Shown piece after piece: positions 17,123 through 25,960 of a stretch of 64,000 nt of DNA (within the stretch, counting starts at the first letter, position 1; every line of letters begins with the position of its first letter). Position numbers and translations under genes: made by a program. The notes beneath the pieces were generated by a model. That model searched no databases, had not been told where the DNA came from, and saw nothing but the letters and a program-made list of their open reading frames with translations. This DNA comes from Flavobacteriaceae bacterium (GTDB taxonomy: Bacteria > Bacteroidota > Bacteroidia > Flavobacteriales > Flavobacteriaceae), in NCBI GenBank assembly GCA_024640565.1, contig JAHEET010000001.1, forward strand, positions 186,001 to 250,000. The letters are read 5' to 3'.

Positions 17123-18463
17123 ATGTCCAACCGTTTCTCCGATTTAGGAATTAACTCAGAAATTCAACAAAGCCTATCAGCGCTTCAAATATCGACCCCT
17201 ACAGAGATTCAAAAAAAAGTAATTCCTGTAATTTTATCCCAAAAAGAAGATGTTGTAGCCTTGGCCAAAACAGGAACTGGAAAGACTGCTGCTTTTGGTC
17301 TGCCATTACTACAACTCATAGATACCAATAAACCCATCATTCAAGCAATTGTTTTGGCTCCAACAAGAGAGTTAGGACAGCAAATACATCGTAATCTAAC
17401 CTCTTTTGCGGCAAACAGTCCAGCGATTTCTATAGCCGTTATTTGTGGAGGAATTCCCATAAAACCTCAGATAGAAAGTTTAAAAAAAACCAATCATATT
17501 GTTGTTGCAACTCCAGGCCGGTTAGCCGATTTGGTGCAACGGGGTGCCATTGATATTAAAAGCATCACACATTTTATTTTAGATGAAGCAGATGAAATGG
17601 TCAGTGCCCTGAAAGAAGGACTGGATTGCATTATCAAGGAAATTCCAAAAAGAAGAAGAACCCTTTTGTTTACGGCAACAATGCCAGGAGCTATCAAACA
17701 GCTGATCAATAATTACATGTCTGATGATATTGTAGAGATTGCCGCAGACATAACTTCCATTGGACATCAAGGAATTGACCATCGGTATGTAGTTGTTGAA
17801 CCGATTGAAAAATTGGCCGTTTTATTACATTTTTTAAGCTCGAAAGAAGGTCAAAGAGGAATTATTTTTTGTAAAACAAAAGCAGCTGTAAATAAGTTAG
17901 CAAAAAATTTAGCAATCAATAAGTTCGCTTCAGGAGCGTTGCATGGGAGTTTGACACAGGGAATTCGTGATCGTATTATGGACCAATTTAGAGCAGGGCA
18001 TCTTGATGTTTTAGTAGCAACCGATTTGGCGGCTCGTGGAATCGATGTAAAAGAAATTGCCTATGTGGTAAATTATCATTTGCCGGATACCTATGCTGCA
18101 TATGTGCACAGAAGTGGGCGTACTGCTAGAGCAGGAGCAAAGGGGGTATCTCTGACAGTTATTCAGCAAGAAGAAATTCAAGATATTGCCGATTTTGAAA
18201 AAGAATTAGACATTGTCTTTCATACATTTCAAAAAGCAGATGCCCAAAGTATTAAAGAAAATAATGGATTGTTATGGGCCAAGAAAATATTTAAGACCAA
18301 ACCCAACAAAAACATTCCAGAAGCGTTTCGCAAAAAAGTGCATACGATCTTTCATCATTTAACAAAGGAAGAGATGGTAGAAAAAGTGTTGGCAAATTAT
18401 TGGAAAGAAACAACCCCAAGTACGCAGCCAAAAGACACGGTTAAAAAGAAAAAGAAGCAATAG
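17123..18463 (+). CDS. DEAD-box ATP-dependent RNA helicase
   Basis: 446 residues: helicase core about 1-365, then a basic C-terminal extension ending KDTVKKKKKQ. Motifs: AKTGTGKT (I), PTRELGQQ (Ia), TPGRLAD (Ib), LDEADEM (II, about 153-159), TATMP (III, with T for S), GIIFCKTK (IV), ATDLAARGIDVKEI (V) and HRSGRTARAG (VI, about 330). The tail recalls DeaD/CsdA proteins that act in ribosome assembly and cold adaptation. It lies 16 bases upstream of a third helicase gene, so the two probably form one transcript. Confidence 0.93.
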   Translation: MSNRFSDLGINSEIQQSLSALQISTPTEIQKKVIPVILSQKEDVVALAKTGTGKTAAFGLPLLQLIDTNKPIIQAIVLAPTRELGQQIHRNLTSFAANSPAISIAVICGGIPIKPQIESLKKTNHIVVATPGRLADLVQRGAIDIKSITHFILDEADEMVSALKEGLDCIIKEIPKRRRTLLFTATMPGAIKQLINNYMSDDIVEIAADITSIGHQGIDHRYVVVEPIEKLAVLLHFLSSKEGQRGIIFCKTKAAVNKLAKNLAINKFASGALHGSLTQGIRDRIMDQFRAGHLDVLVATDLAARGIDVKEIAYVVNYHLPDTYAAYVHRSGRTARAGAKGVSLTVIQQEEIQDIADFEKELDIVFHTFQKADAQSIKENNGLLWAKKIFKTKPNKNIPEAFRKKVHTIFHHLTKEEMVEKVLANYWKETTPSTQPKDTVKKKKKQ

Positions 18464-18479
18464 GACAATTGTTATAGAT

Positions 18480-19790
18480 ATGGCAAATACAAGAAAAGGG
18501 CAACAAGATATTTTAGCAAAATTAAACATTCATACACTGAATCTGATGCAAGAGGAAGCGATTTCTGTGATTGCATCAAATACGAATACCATCTTGCTTT
18601 CTCCAACTGGAACTGGAAAAACATTGGCCTTTTTATTGCCAGTTATTCAGGCATTAGACCCGAATTCAAATGAGGTGCAGGCATTGATATTAGTACCTTC
18701 TAGAGAGTTGGCAATACAAATTGAGCAAGTAATTCGCAACATGGGATCTGGTTTTAAGGTAAATGCAGTGTATGGCGGTAGACCCATGTCAAAAGATAAA
18801 ATAAAATTGAAACATGTACCTGCTATCTTAATTGGAACTCCGGGTAGAATAGCAGATCATTTTGCAAATGAACGTTTTGCAAAAACCCATATTAAAACCT
18901 TAATATTAGATGAATTTGACAAATCTTTAGAAGTTGGTTTTGAATATGAAATGAGAGGAATTATCAATCAATTAACAGCGTTAAATAAGCGCATCCTAAC
19001 TTCTGCTACGCAGGGGGTTGAGATTCCAGAATTTGTGAGGATGGATCCAGTAAAGACTATCAACTATTTGAAGAAAAAAATAGCTTCTAAATTGGAGCTT
19101 AAAACGGTGGTTGCTAAAAAAAATAAATCCGAAACCTTGTTGGATTTAATCTTGCACATCGGAAATCAGCCCGGTATTATTTTTTGTAATTTAAAAGACA
19201 GTATCAATAAAGTAAGTGCGTTTTTAGCTAAAAATAAAATACCACACAGTTGTTTTTCTGGCGGAATGGAACAAAGAGATCGAGAACGTTCTTTAATTAA
19301 ATTTAGAAACGGAACCAGTCAAATTTTAATTGCAACAGATTTAGCGGCCAGAGGGATTGATATTCCTGAATTGAAATTTATCATTCATTACGAACTTCCC
19401 AAGGCTTTAGAAGAATTTACGCATAGAAATGGGAGAACTGCTAGGGTTGACGCAAAAGGGACTGCTTATGTATTGAAATGGGAAAAAGAAAACTTACCTG
19501 ATTTTATTAAGAAATCGAAAATTGAAGATATTTCCAAAAGCGCTCCTCGCAAATCGCAGTATTGGGAAACCTTGTTTATTTCTGGAGGTAGAAAAGACAA
19601 AATATCGAAAGGAGACATTGCTGGACTCTTTTTTAAACAAGGGAATGTGACGAGGGATCAATTGGGAAATATCGAATTAAAACAAGACTGTGCATTTGTT
19701 GCAGTTCCCTTAACGATGGCTAATGATTTGATTGAAAAACTTAACAATACACGCTTGAAAAAGAAGAAAATACGCGTAACATTGACCTAA
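18480..19790 (+). CDS. DEAD/DEAH-box RNA helicase with DEFD motif II and DbpA-like C-terminus
   Basis: 436 residues. Motifs: SPTGTGKT (I), PSRELAIQ (Ia), TPGRIAD (Ib), LDEFDKS (II, about 143-149; DEFD rather than DEAD), TSATQG (III), GIIFCNLK (IV), ATDLAARGIDIPEL (V) and HRNGRTARVD (VI). After about residue 350 there is a domain with WETLFISGGRKDKISKGDI, which resembles the RNA-binding domain of DbpA that recognises 23S rRNA hairpin 92; this likeness is inference from the GGRKDKI block. It likely works in large-subunit assembly. It follows the previous helicase by 16 bases. Confidence 0.9.
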   Translation: MANTRKGQQDILAKLNIHTLNLMQEEAISVIASNTNTILLSPTGTGKTLAFLLPVIQALDPNSNEVQALILVPSRELAIQIEQVIRNMGSGFKVNAVYGGRPMSKDKIKLKHVPAILIGTPGRIADHFANERFAKTHIKTLILDEFDKSLEVGFEYEMRGIINQLTALNKRILTSATQGVEIPEFVRMDPVKTINYLKKKIASKLELKTVVAKKNKSETLLDLILHIGNQPGIIFCNLKDSINKVSAFLAKNKIPHSCFSGGMEQRDRERSLIKFRNGTSQILIATDLAARGIDIPELKFIIHYELPKALEEFTHRNGRTARVDAKGTAYVLKWEKENLPDFIKKSKIEDISKSAPRKSQYWETLFISGGRKDKISKGDIAGLFFKQGNVTRDQLGNIELKQDCAFVAVPLTMANDLIEKLNNTRLKKKKIRVTLT

Positions 19791-19818
19791 CCTCTTTTAC
19801 CATCGATTGCATCCAATT

Positions 19819-19842
19819 GACCGCTCAAGTTTTGATGCGGTC
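19819..19842 (+). terminator. Weak hairpin after the helicase pair, possible terminator
   Basis: Stem GACCGC (19819-19824) with GCGGTC (19837-19842), extended inward by TCAA/TTGA. The 3' side is AT-rich but has no continuous T-run, so terminator function is uncertain. Confidence 0.4.
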
Positions 19843-19963
19843 ATTTAATTTTAAACGATTGCACCATTTAGATCAGTCAAAAAGCTATTGGAAGAAGAAT
19901 GCTATTTTATCGCTGTCGTTTGTTAAAATACTATTTTTTATAAAAAATAAGTAGATTTATATC

Positions 19964-19971
19964 TAAGTTTG
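19964..19971 (+). promoter_or_regulatory. -7 box (TAAGTTTG) 5 bases before trmH
   Basis: Exact TAnnTTTG match ending at 19971; the ATG is at 19977. With usual spacing the transcript would start at or next to the A of the ATG, implying a leaderless mRNA. Confidence 0.45.
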
Positions 19972-19976
19972 TTTTT

Positions 19977-20657
19977 ATGATGGATCAAAAACTACTTGCT
20001 TATTTGGAAGGCTATTTAACGGAGAAGAGAAAAGCGTTGTTTAAGAAAGTTTTAGAAGACAGAACCCGACATTTTACGGTTGTTTTGGAAGATATTTTCC
20101 AGCCTCACAATGCAAGTGCTGTGGTAAGAACCTGCGATATTTTTGGGATTCAAGATGTGCATGCCATTGAGAACAAATACAACAATAAGATTTCGAGACA
20201 CGTCGCGAAAGGTTCTCAAAAATGGCTCAGCTACAATCGCTATCGTGATGATGGAGATAATACAACAAGTTGCTTGGCTCCATTAAAAGAAAAGGGCTAT
20301 CAAATTATCGCCACCACACCACATAATGATTCTTGTGTATTGCAAGATTTTGACATCACCAAAAAATCCGCCTTCGTTTTTGGTGTTGAAGCAGAAGGGG
20401 TTTCGGAAACAGTACTGAAAAATGCAGATGGATTTTTAAAAATTCCGATGGTAGGCTTTACGGAGAGTTTAAACATCTCTGTAGCTGCTGCGATTATTTT
20501 ACAAGAAGTGACTTCAAAATTGAGAAATTCGGAGGTTGATTGGAAGTTGTCCGAACAAGAAAAACAAGTTTTATACTGCAACTGGGTGAAAACAACCATA
20601 AAAAATGTGGATAAGATTGAAGCCCATTATCATCAAAAGTTAAAAAACATTAAATGA
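19977..20657 (+). CDS. trmH: tRNA (guanosine-2'-O-)-methyltransferase, SpoU/TrmH family
   Basis: 226-residue SPOUT-class enzyme that methylates the 2'-O of G18 in tRNA with SAM. The three SpoU motifs are present: motif 1 NASAVVRTCDIFG (about 43-55), motif 2 FVFGVEAEGVS (about 132-142) and motif 3 IPMVGFTESLNISVAAAI (about 156-173), which forms the knot. RTRHFTVVLEDIFQPHN is typical of TrmH rather than RlmB. The gene start is ATGATG; the first Met is used here. The next gene overlaps by four bases (ATGA). Confidence 0.9.
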   Translation: MMDQKLLAYLEGYLTEKRKALFKKVLEDRTRHFTVVLEDIFQPHNASAVVRTCDIFGIQDVHAIENKYNNKISRHVAKGSQKWLSYNRYRDDGDNTTSCLAPLKEKGYQIIATTPHNDSCVLQDFDITKKSAFVFGVEAEGVSETVLKNADGFLKIPMVGFTESLNISVAAAIILQEVTSKLRNSEVDWKLSEQEKQVLYCNWVKTTIKNVDKIEAHYHQKLKNIK

Positions 20658-21244
20658 CACCCGTTGAAATTTACATCCATAAAAAAGAGGCTTGGAAACA
20701 AGAATTGACACTTTTACGTTCTGTTTTTACAAATTTACCTTTGGAAGAAACAATAAAATGGGGCGCACCTACCTATGTTTTCAAAGGAAAGAATATTGTA
20801 GGTTTGGCTGCTTTTAAAAAGTATTGTGGTTTGTGGTTTTTTCAAGGGGTATTGTTAGAAGATAAACAAAAAAAACTCATGAACGCTCAAGAAGGCAAAA
20901 CCAAAGCCATGTTGCAATGGCGTTTTTATACCAAGGATGAAATTGACCTGCCTTTAATAAAACAATACGTTTTAGAGGCAATGCACCAGGTAGCGATAGG
21001 GAATGAGGTGAAGTTTAGCAGCAACAGGAAACCGCTGGTAATTCCTTTAGAATTGTCACAGCAGCTGGCAATTGATACGTCGCTAGAAGCTAAGTTTCGT
21101 CGTTTTTCCAAAAGTAAACAGCATGAATTTGCCGCGTATATTGCAACGGCAAAAAGAGCAGAAACAAAAGAGAAAAGACTACAGAAAATCATTCCAATGA
21201 TTCTTTCTGGGGAAGGCTTAAACGATCGGTACAAGAAATCTTAG
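20654..21244 (+). CDS. YdeI/OmdA-like protein with DUF1801 domain
   Basis: 196 residues. Residues about 10-120 form a DUF1801-type (SufE/NifU-like) domain with the ETIKWGAPTYVF signature; residues about 150-196 form the OmdA (bacteriocin-protection) helical tail with FSKSKQHEFAAYI and AKRAETKEKRLQKII. The biochemical role is unknown. It overlaps trmH by 4 bases and so is probably co-translated with it. Its stop shares bases with the stop of the convergent gene at 21241. Confidence 0.83.
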   Translation: MTPVEIYIHKKEAWKQELTLLRSVFTNLPLEETIKWGAPTYVFKGKNIVGLAAFKKYCGLWFFQGVLLEDKQKKLMNAQEGKTKAMLQWRFYTKDEIDLPLIKQYVLEAMHQVAIGNEVKFSSNRKPLVIPLELSQQLAIDTSLEAKFRRFSKSKQHEFAAYIATAKRAETKEKRLQKIIPMILSGEGLNDRYKKS

Positions 21245-21609
21245 TGGATTATTACTTTTTCAATGGTAGCGCTAGAATCGCAACGTTTTACCAGTAGGTG
21301 AATGTTTTCTAATGCTTCGGTTCCAGTAATATAGTATTCTCCACAGGGTTTTTTCCATTGATTACTTTTGTTGAAATTAACATCTCCAGAATGCAATAGG
21401 GTAGTGATCATGGTTGTGTCAATACGATGTTGTTGCATAGCAAGTTTAGCTTCTTCAGAAAACAAACGTTCTCTAATCCGAATTGTTTTGAGTGTTCTAG
21501 CATCCATTCCATAATCAAAAGAAGCATTTTTCTTTTGCCAAAAAAAATAAACGGCAATAGAACCCAAAGATAATCCCACCAAATAATAAAAAATTCTTTT
21601 TACGAGCAT
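21241..21609 (-). CDS. Small membrane-anchored protein, DUF4258-like
   Basis: 122 residues with an N-terminal membrane anchor (about 5-24, GLSLGSIAVYFFW) and a soluble domain. The block AKLAMQQHRIDTTMITTLLHSGDV followed by EYYITGT (quoted pieces: AKLAMQQHRID, TLLHSGDV) resembles DUF4258, the toxin-like mRNase fold also found in small envelope proteins of flavobacteria; this family call is tentative. Its stop codon overlaps the stop of the YdeI-like gene. A -7 box lies 17 bases upstream. Confidence 0.65.
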   Translation of the reverse strand: MLVKRIFYYLVGLSLGSIAVYFFWQKKNASFDYGMDARTLKTIRIRERLFSEEAKLAMQQHRIDTTMITTLLHSGDVNFNKSNQWKKPCGEYYITGTEALENIHLLVKRCDSSATIEKVIIH

Positions 21610-21626
21610 CGTTTCACATTGAGCTG

Positions 21627-21634
21627 CAAATTTA
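21627..21634 (-). promoter_or_regulatory. -7 box (TAAATTTG on the minus strand) of the DUF4258-like gene
   Basis: CAAATTTA on the + strand, an exact TAnnTTTG match on the minus strand, 17 bases before the start codon at 21609. Confidence 0.4.
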
Positions 21635-21741
21635 TGGAAAAGGAGTTGTTTTATTCAGGAATTTACAACTTATTTCGCTGTGTTTTGGAATAGATATTGC
21701 TGTTTTTTGGCGCTTCTACCAATGAAATTCATAGATCTTTT

Positions 21742-22938
21742 TTAAGAGATCAACAAATTAATATCTCTAAAAGGAAGGTCAAACCAGTCTGCAACAGTTC
21801 TATTGGTAAGCACGCCATGGTAAAAATACAATCCATTTCTCAAGCTTTTGTCGTAACGAGCGGTGTTTTCAAATCCGCCCTCCTCAGCAATGTTCAATAG
21901 GTAAGGTGTAAAGATATTGCTAATAGAAACCGAAGCCGTTCTTGCGTAACGTGCAGGAATATTTGGAACACAATAATGAACAACGCCATGTTTGATAAAG
22001 GTGGGTGTTTTGTGTGTTGTAATGTTTGATGTCTCAAAACAGCCTCCTCTGTCAATACTAACGTCCACAATAACAGCCCCTTCCTTCATGCTTTCTATCA
22101 TGGATTCTGTGGCAATAATGGGTGCTCTATTTTCTCCTCGAATTGCGCCAATGGCAACATCACAACGCATCAATGCTTTGGCGAGTGATTTGGGTTGAAC
22201 GGTAGAAGTATAGATGGGCGTATTTAAACACTGTTGCAATCTCCGTAATTTGCTTATCGAATTGTCAAAAACTTTCACTCTTGCTCCGAGGCCTATGGCA
22301 GTTCTTGCGGCAAACTCTCCAACAGTACCCGCACCTAGGATGACAACATTTGTTGGGGGAACCCCTCCAATATTTCCAAAAAGCAATCCATTTCCTTTGT
22401 TTAGGCCACTCATCAATTCCCCTGCAATTAAAACTGCGGCGGTACCGGCAATCTCACTGAGTGATTTTACAATTGGATACGCCCCATCTTCATCCTTGAT
22501 AAAGTCAAAAGCAATGGCTGTAATTCGTTTTTTTGCTAAACTTTCAAAATACTGCTTGTTTTGTGTCTTCAATTGTAGCGAAGAAATTAAAATTGCTTGT
22601 GGATTAATACATTCAATTTCTTCTTCTGTTGGGGGGGCTACTTTTAAAATAATCGAACATGTAAAGGCTTCTTCAGTATTGTAGGAAATTTTAGCTCCTG
22701 CATCTGCATATTGTTTGTCGCTGAAGTTTGCCCCTTCTCCAGCACCAGTTTCAACCACAATTCGATGCCCATGAACGGTAAGTGCTGCCACGGCATCTGG
22801 CGTTAAACAAACTCTTTTTTCACTTAAATGGGTTTCTTTTGGCAATCCAATAAACAAGGAGCCTTTGCGTTTTTTTATTGCTAGCCGCTCTTCTTGAGGC
22901 AACAATTCTTCTTTACTGAAGGGAGAAAATGAACTCAT
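21742..22938 (-). CDS. ald: Alanine dehydrogenase
   Basis: 398-residue NAD-dependent enzyme interconverting alanine and pyruvate plus ammonia. The N-terminal domain holds GLPKETHLSEKRVCLTPDAV, with the substrate-contacting Arg/Lys region; the Rossmann motif is VVILGAGTVGEFAARTAIGLGA (quoted short: GAGTVGE), and VDVSIDRGGCFETS is the conserved nucleotide/substrate loop. It is slightly longer at the N-terminus than Bacillus Ald (about 370). It lies 6 bases downstream of tsaE, so both probably share one transcript. No lysine-pathway or transhydrogenase gene is nearby, which favours Ald over a PntA-like role. Confidence 0.9.
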   Translation of the reverse strand: MSSFSPFSKEELLPQEERLAIKKRKGSLFIGLPKETHLSEKRVCLTPDAVAALTVHGHRIVVETGAGEGANFSDKQYADAGAKISYNTEEAFTCSIILKVAPPTEEEIECINPQAILISSLQLKTQNKQYFESLAKKRITAIAFDFIKDEDGAYPIVKSLSEIAGTAAVLIAGELMSGLNKGNGLLFGNIGGVPPTNVVILGAGTVGEFAARTAIGLGARVKVFDNSISKLRRLQQCLNTPIYTSTVQPKSLAKALMRCDVAIGAIRGENRAPIIATESMIESMKEGAVIVDVSIDRGGCFETSNITTHKTPTFIKHGVVHYCVPNIPARYARTASVSISNIFTPYLLNIAEEGGFENTARYDKSLRNGLYFYHGVLTNRTVADWFDLPFRDINLLIS

Positions 22939-22944
22939 AAAATA

Positions 22945-23352
22945 TTACGTTAATTGAATAGTTCGCTGTCCATTTTCTAAAATAGTGATATGAATTTGAA
23001 CCGCCTCTAAAGGTAGTAAATTTTCTATGTTTTCAGGCCATTCAATCAAACACCAATCATTTTGGTACAAATATTCTTCAATACCCATGTCCAAGGCTTC
23101 TTCTTCCTGTGTAATTCTATAAAAATCAAAATGATAAACAATGGCATTTGTAGCGGTATGGTATTCGTTTACTAATGAGAAAGTAGGGGAAGAAACCCGA
23201 TCTTGAACCTCCAATACATTGCAAATTTCTTTTATCAATGTAGTTTTACCAACCCCCATTTCTCCACGAAATAAGAGGGTTTTGTATTTAGCCTTGGCAA
23301 TCACTTCTTCTGCAATGCTCGCTAAATCATTTAAAGAATACAACTTGTTCAT
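22945..23352 (-). CDS. tsaE: tRNA threonylcarbamoyladenosine biosynthesis ATPase TsaE
   Basis: 135-residue P-loop protein needed with TsaB, TsaC and TsaD for t6A37 modification of ANN-decoding tRNAs. Walker A is FRGEMGVGKTTLIKE (about 28-42); FDFYRI and EYLYQNDWCLIEWPE (Walker B-like with the conserved EWPE) are diagnostic. Length is normal. It heads a two-gene operon with ald. The start codon lies only 4 bases from a -7 box. Confidence 0.93.
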   Translation of the reverse strand: MNKLYSLNDLASIAEEVIAKAKYKTLLFRGEMGVGKTTLIKEICNVLEVQDRVSSPTFSLVNEYHTATNAIVYHFDFYRITQEEEALDMGIEEYLYQNDWCLIEWPENIENLLPLEAVQIHITILENGQRTIQLT

Positions 23353-23356
23353 GAGG

Positions 23357-23364
23357 CAAAAATA
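23357..23364 (-). promoter_or_regulatory. -7 box (TATTTTTG on the minus strand) 4 bases before tsaE
   Basis: CAAAAATA on the + strand. The tsaE ATG begins at 23352, so the expected transcription start falls at or inside the start codon; the mRNA may be leaderless, or the box may not be used. Confidence 0.4.
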
Positions 23365-23415
23365 AGAAACCTTACAAGGTTTTAAAGCATGGGGATCATA
23401 TTTTTAAACTATTTT

Positions 23416-23988
23416 TTAAAACTGATAGTGTCCGATAATCTTATAATCAAACAAACAATCTTCTATAATTTGGCCAGAACCGATATTGTGAACGATTAAA
23501 AAACGTTTCCCATCTTTCGATTTTTTATTCACGACCATACCTGTATGTGTGATGCTTTTTCCCAAGCTCCAGCATACAATATCTCCGGGGACATAATCTT
23601 TTGGGTTTTTGGTAATGGCTTTTACGGTTCCTTTTCTGGAGAAAAAGGTCATCAGGTTGCGCACTCTGCGATGATCAATATTTCGATCGGGTTTTTTTAG
23701 CCCCCAATAGTTTGGGTAGCGCTCAAAATGTTGTTTCATGTCCTCATGTACTTCTTTCTGCAAATCAACGCCAATTTTTCTAAAAGCTCTAATAACTACG
23801 TCAGTACATACCCCTATTTCTTTTGGTACATCTCCGTTGGGGTAATCTATAGGAATGTATCTGGGGTCATAAACAACACGATCATTGGTAAGCATTAAAG
23901 CCGCATTTGACAGTTTTTCTTGTCTTGTTTGTGAAAAATGACTGTTGACAAAAAATAATAGAAGTAAAAATAAGACGATTTTTTTCAT
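23416..23988 (-). CDS. DUF1287 family exported protein (NlpC/P60-like)
   Basis: 190 residues from the ATG at 23988, chosen because a signal peptide (KKIVLFLLLLFFVNSHFSQ) begins there; an in-frame ATG at 24024 would add 12 residues. The mature domain shows DYPNGDVPKEIGVCTDVVIRAFR (short piece: IGVCTDVVIR), HRRVRNL, PGDIVCW and THTGMVV, the Cys and His arrangement of DUF1287, a distant NlpC/P60 (papain-like) group. It is probably a periplasmic peptidoglycan- or peptide-acting hydrolase; this is inference from fold. Confidence 0.85.
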   Translation of the reverse strand: MKKIVLFLLLLFFVNSHFSQTRQEKLSNAALMLTNDRVVYDPRYIPIDYPNGDVPKEIGVCTDVVIRAFRKIGVDLQKEVHEDMKQHFERYPNYWGLKKPDRNIDHRRVRNLMTFFSRKGTVKAITKNPKDYVPGDIVCWSLGKSITHTGMVVNKKSKDGKRFLIVHNIGSGQIIEDCLFDYKIIGHYQF

Positions 23989-24024
23989 GTCAGATTGTTT
24001 AAAAAAATGAATATTTAAAATCAT

Positions 24025-24280
24025 GCTTTCATTACAATAAATGCATCTTGATAAAGTTACAGATTTTTTTCACATTCTACAAACCTTTGTAAGTGAGTAT
24101 TTTAAATGGACTCTTGCGAAGAGTGAATACACGATGACGTTCTTTGAAGTAGGTTTTATAACCATGCCTAGGTATCTGTCGGGTGGTGTTCTTTATGTGG
24201 CACAAATGATAGGTAACAGCACTGGTTTTGAAATGCGCTTTTATTTCAAAAGTTATTGCTTTCGAATTTTGAAAAAGAAG
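24025..24280. other. Unexplained stretch downstream of porX, open in several frames
   Basis: 256 bases between the DUF1287 start and the porX stop. Hand counting over 24121-24240 gives 50 G+C in 120 bases (about 42 percent), higher than other gaps here. On the minus strand the porX frame stays open for 67 codons after its TAA. A 29-codon ORF opens in another minus frame at 24165. On the plus strand a frame is open from 24041 into the antisense of porX. A 9-bp hairpin sits at 24226-24251 (TTTTGAAAT with ATTTCAAAA, 8-base loop). I recognise no protein or RNA family; it may be a decayed element or a structured RNA. Confidence 0.35.
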
Positions 24281-25828
24281 TTACTTTGGGCTATAAATGG
24301 CACATGGAATAATCACTTCTTCCAAAGAAATCCCTCCATGCTGATAGGAGTTTTTGTAATACTTTACAAAATGATTAAAGTTGTTTGGATACGCAAAAAA
24401 CAAATCTTCTTTTGCAAAAATAAAGGGACTATTCATGCCAATAGTAGGAAGAAAAATATCTTTGGGATTCCTTACTGCATAGACATCTTTCTCCTCATAG
24501 GAGAGGCTCCTTCCGGTTTTATAACGGAGGTTTGCGCTGATGTTTTTATCACCGATTACTTTGCTTGGTTGCTTGCAGTTTATGGTTCCGTGATCGGTAG
24601 TAATGATTAATTTTTGACCGAGTAACTGCGCTTTTTGTAGAATGTCTAGTAAGGGAGAATTTTTAAACCAACTCTGTGTCAAAGAGCGGTAAGCTTTGTC
24701 ATCACCAGCCAATTCTTTGATTACTTCCATGTCTGTTTTCGAATGAGAAAGCATGTCCACAAAATTATAAACCAATACCGTCAGATCGTTTTGTTTGGTG
24801 CCCTTATAGTTGTCTGCCAATTCTTTTCCTTTTTTTAAGGAAGAAATTTTATAATACGCGTGTTTAATATCTAATCCTAAGCGCTTTATTTGTGCTGTTA
24901 GAAATTCATTTTCAAAAAGGTTCATTCCACCATCATCGGTATCGTTTTTCCAGAAATTAGGATGTTTTTTTTCCATTTCCGAAGGCATCAATCCAGAAAA
25001 AATAGCATTTCTTGCATATTGTGTTGCTGTTGGGAGGATTGAAAAATAAGAATGTTCTTCTTCTTTTTTGAAATGATTGTTTATGGTTGGCTCTAAGATT
25101 CGGTATTGATCATAACGGAGATTGTCGATAACAACCCATAAAACGCCTTGTTTCTTCCCCAATTCTGGCGCTATATAATCTTTAAACAAGGTGTGCGAAA
25201 ACGTAGGTTTGTCATGAGCCGTAAGAAAGTCCTCATAATTTTTTTTAATAAATTTAAAGAATTGTGTGTTGGCTTCTTGTTTTTGACTTTCTAAAATCCC
25301 CAACATTCCAGAATCATTAATGTTTTCTAATTCTAGTTCCCAGTGGATTAGTTTTCTGTACAATTCAATCCAGTCTTCATAGGAATTGACCATTGCTAGA
25401 TCCATCGAAATTTTCCGAAATTCTTGTTGATAACTAGAAGTTGTTTTTTCAGAAATAAGCCGCGAATGGTCTAGGTTTTTCTTTAAAGTAAGGAGGATTT
25501 GATTGGGATTCACAGGTTTTATTAAATAGTCTGCAATTTTTGAGCCAATAGCTTCTTCCATAATGTATTCTTCTTCACTTTTTGTAATCATAACCACCGG
25601 TAAATTTGGTTGTTGCTGTTTCATTTCAGAAAGTGTGGTTAATCCAGAAAGCCCGGGCATGTTTTCATCTAGAAAAACAATGTCAAAATTCTGTTGATCT
25701 AGTAATTCTATTGCATCGGCACCATTTGTACATTGGGTTACCTCATAATTTTTTCGCTCTAAAAATAGAATGTGTGGCTTTAACAATTCTATTTCATCAT
25801 CTACCCATAAAATCTGTATCGTAGTCAT
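24281..25828 (-). CDS. porX: PorX-type T9SS response regulator with PglZ phosphatase domain
   Basis: 515 residues. Residues 1 to about 122 are a CheY-like receiver: acidic pair at 10-11 (WVDDE), phospho-acceptor D54 in FLDENMPG, and the conserved Lys in YLIKPVNP near 105. Residues about 155-515 are a PglZ/alkaline-phosphatase-superfamily domain with WVVIDNLRYDQYR (metal-binding Asp), TATQYARNAIFSG (nucleophile Thr region) and TTDHGTI. PorX pairs with the sensor kinase PorY, absent here, to control type IX secretion genes in Bacteroidota. Two T9SS-tailed proteins lie elsewhere in the window. Length matches the family. Confidence 0.93.
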   Translation of the reverse strand: MTTIQILWVDDEIELLKPHILFLERKNYEVTQCTNGADAIELLDQQNFDIVFLDENMPGLSGLTTLSEMKQQQPNLPVVMITKSEEEYIMEEAIGSKIADYLIKPVNPNQILLTLKKNLDHSRLISEKTTSSYQQEFRKISMDLAMVNSYEDWIELYRKLIHWELELENINDSGMLGILESQKQEANTQFFKFIKKNYEDFLTAHDKPTFSHTLFKDYIAPELGKKQGVLWVVIDNLRYDQYRILEPTINNHFKKEEEHSYFSILPTATQYARNAIFSGLMPSEMEKKHPNFWKNDTDDGGMNLFENEFLTAQIKRLGLDIKHAYYKISSLKKGKELADNYKGTKQNDLTVLVYNFVDMLSHSKTDMEVIKELAGDDKAYRSLTQSWFKNSPLLDILQKAQLLGQKLIITTDHGTINCKQPSKVIGDKNISANLRYKTGRSLSYEEKDVYAVRNPKDIFLPTIGMNSPFIFAKEDLFFAYPNNFNHFVKYYKNSYQHGGISLEEVIIPCAIYSPK

Positions 25829-25960
25829 AATCTCACCATTTAGTACTCAAACGATAAAAGTATTCAATTGTTATAGTTTTCTTTGCTTTAAAATGATAAA
25901 ATATTCCCAATTAAATAAAGTTCTGAACTATTGTTTGTATTTTGCCGTAGAATCAATAGC

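Noticed and set aside
22214-22684. Long + strand ORF of 156 codons inside alanine dehydrogenase
   Set aside because: Fully antisense to ald, whose protein matches family motifs throughout; no start signal or motif in the shadow frame.
24041-24610. Plus-strand ORF of 189 codons running from the porX/DUF1287 gap into the antisense of porX
   Set aside because: The second half is plainly antisense to the PglZ domain. The first half is kept only as an unexplained stretch, not as a gene.
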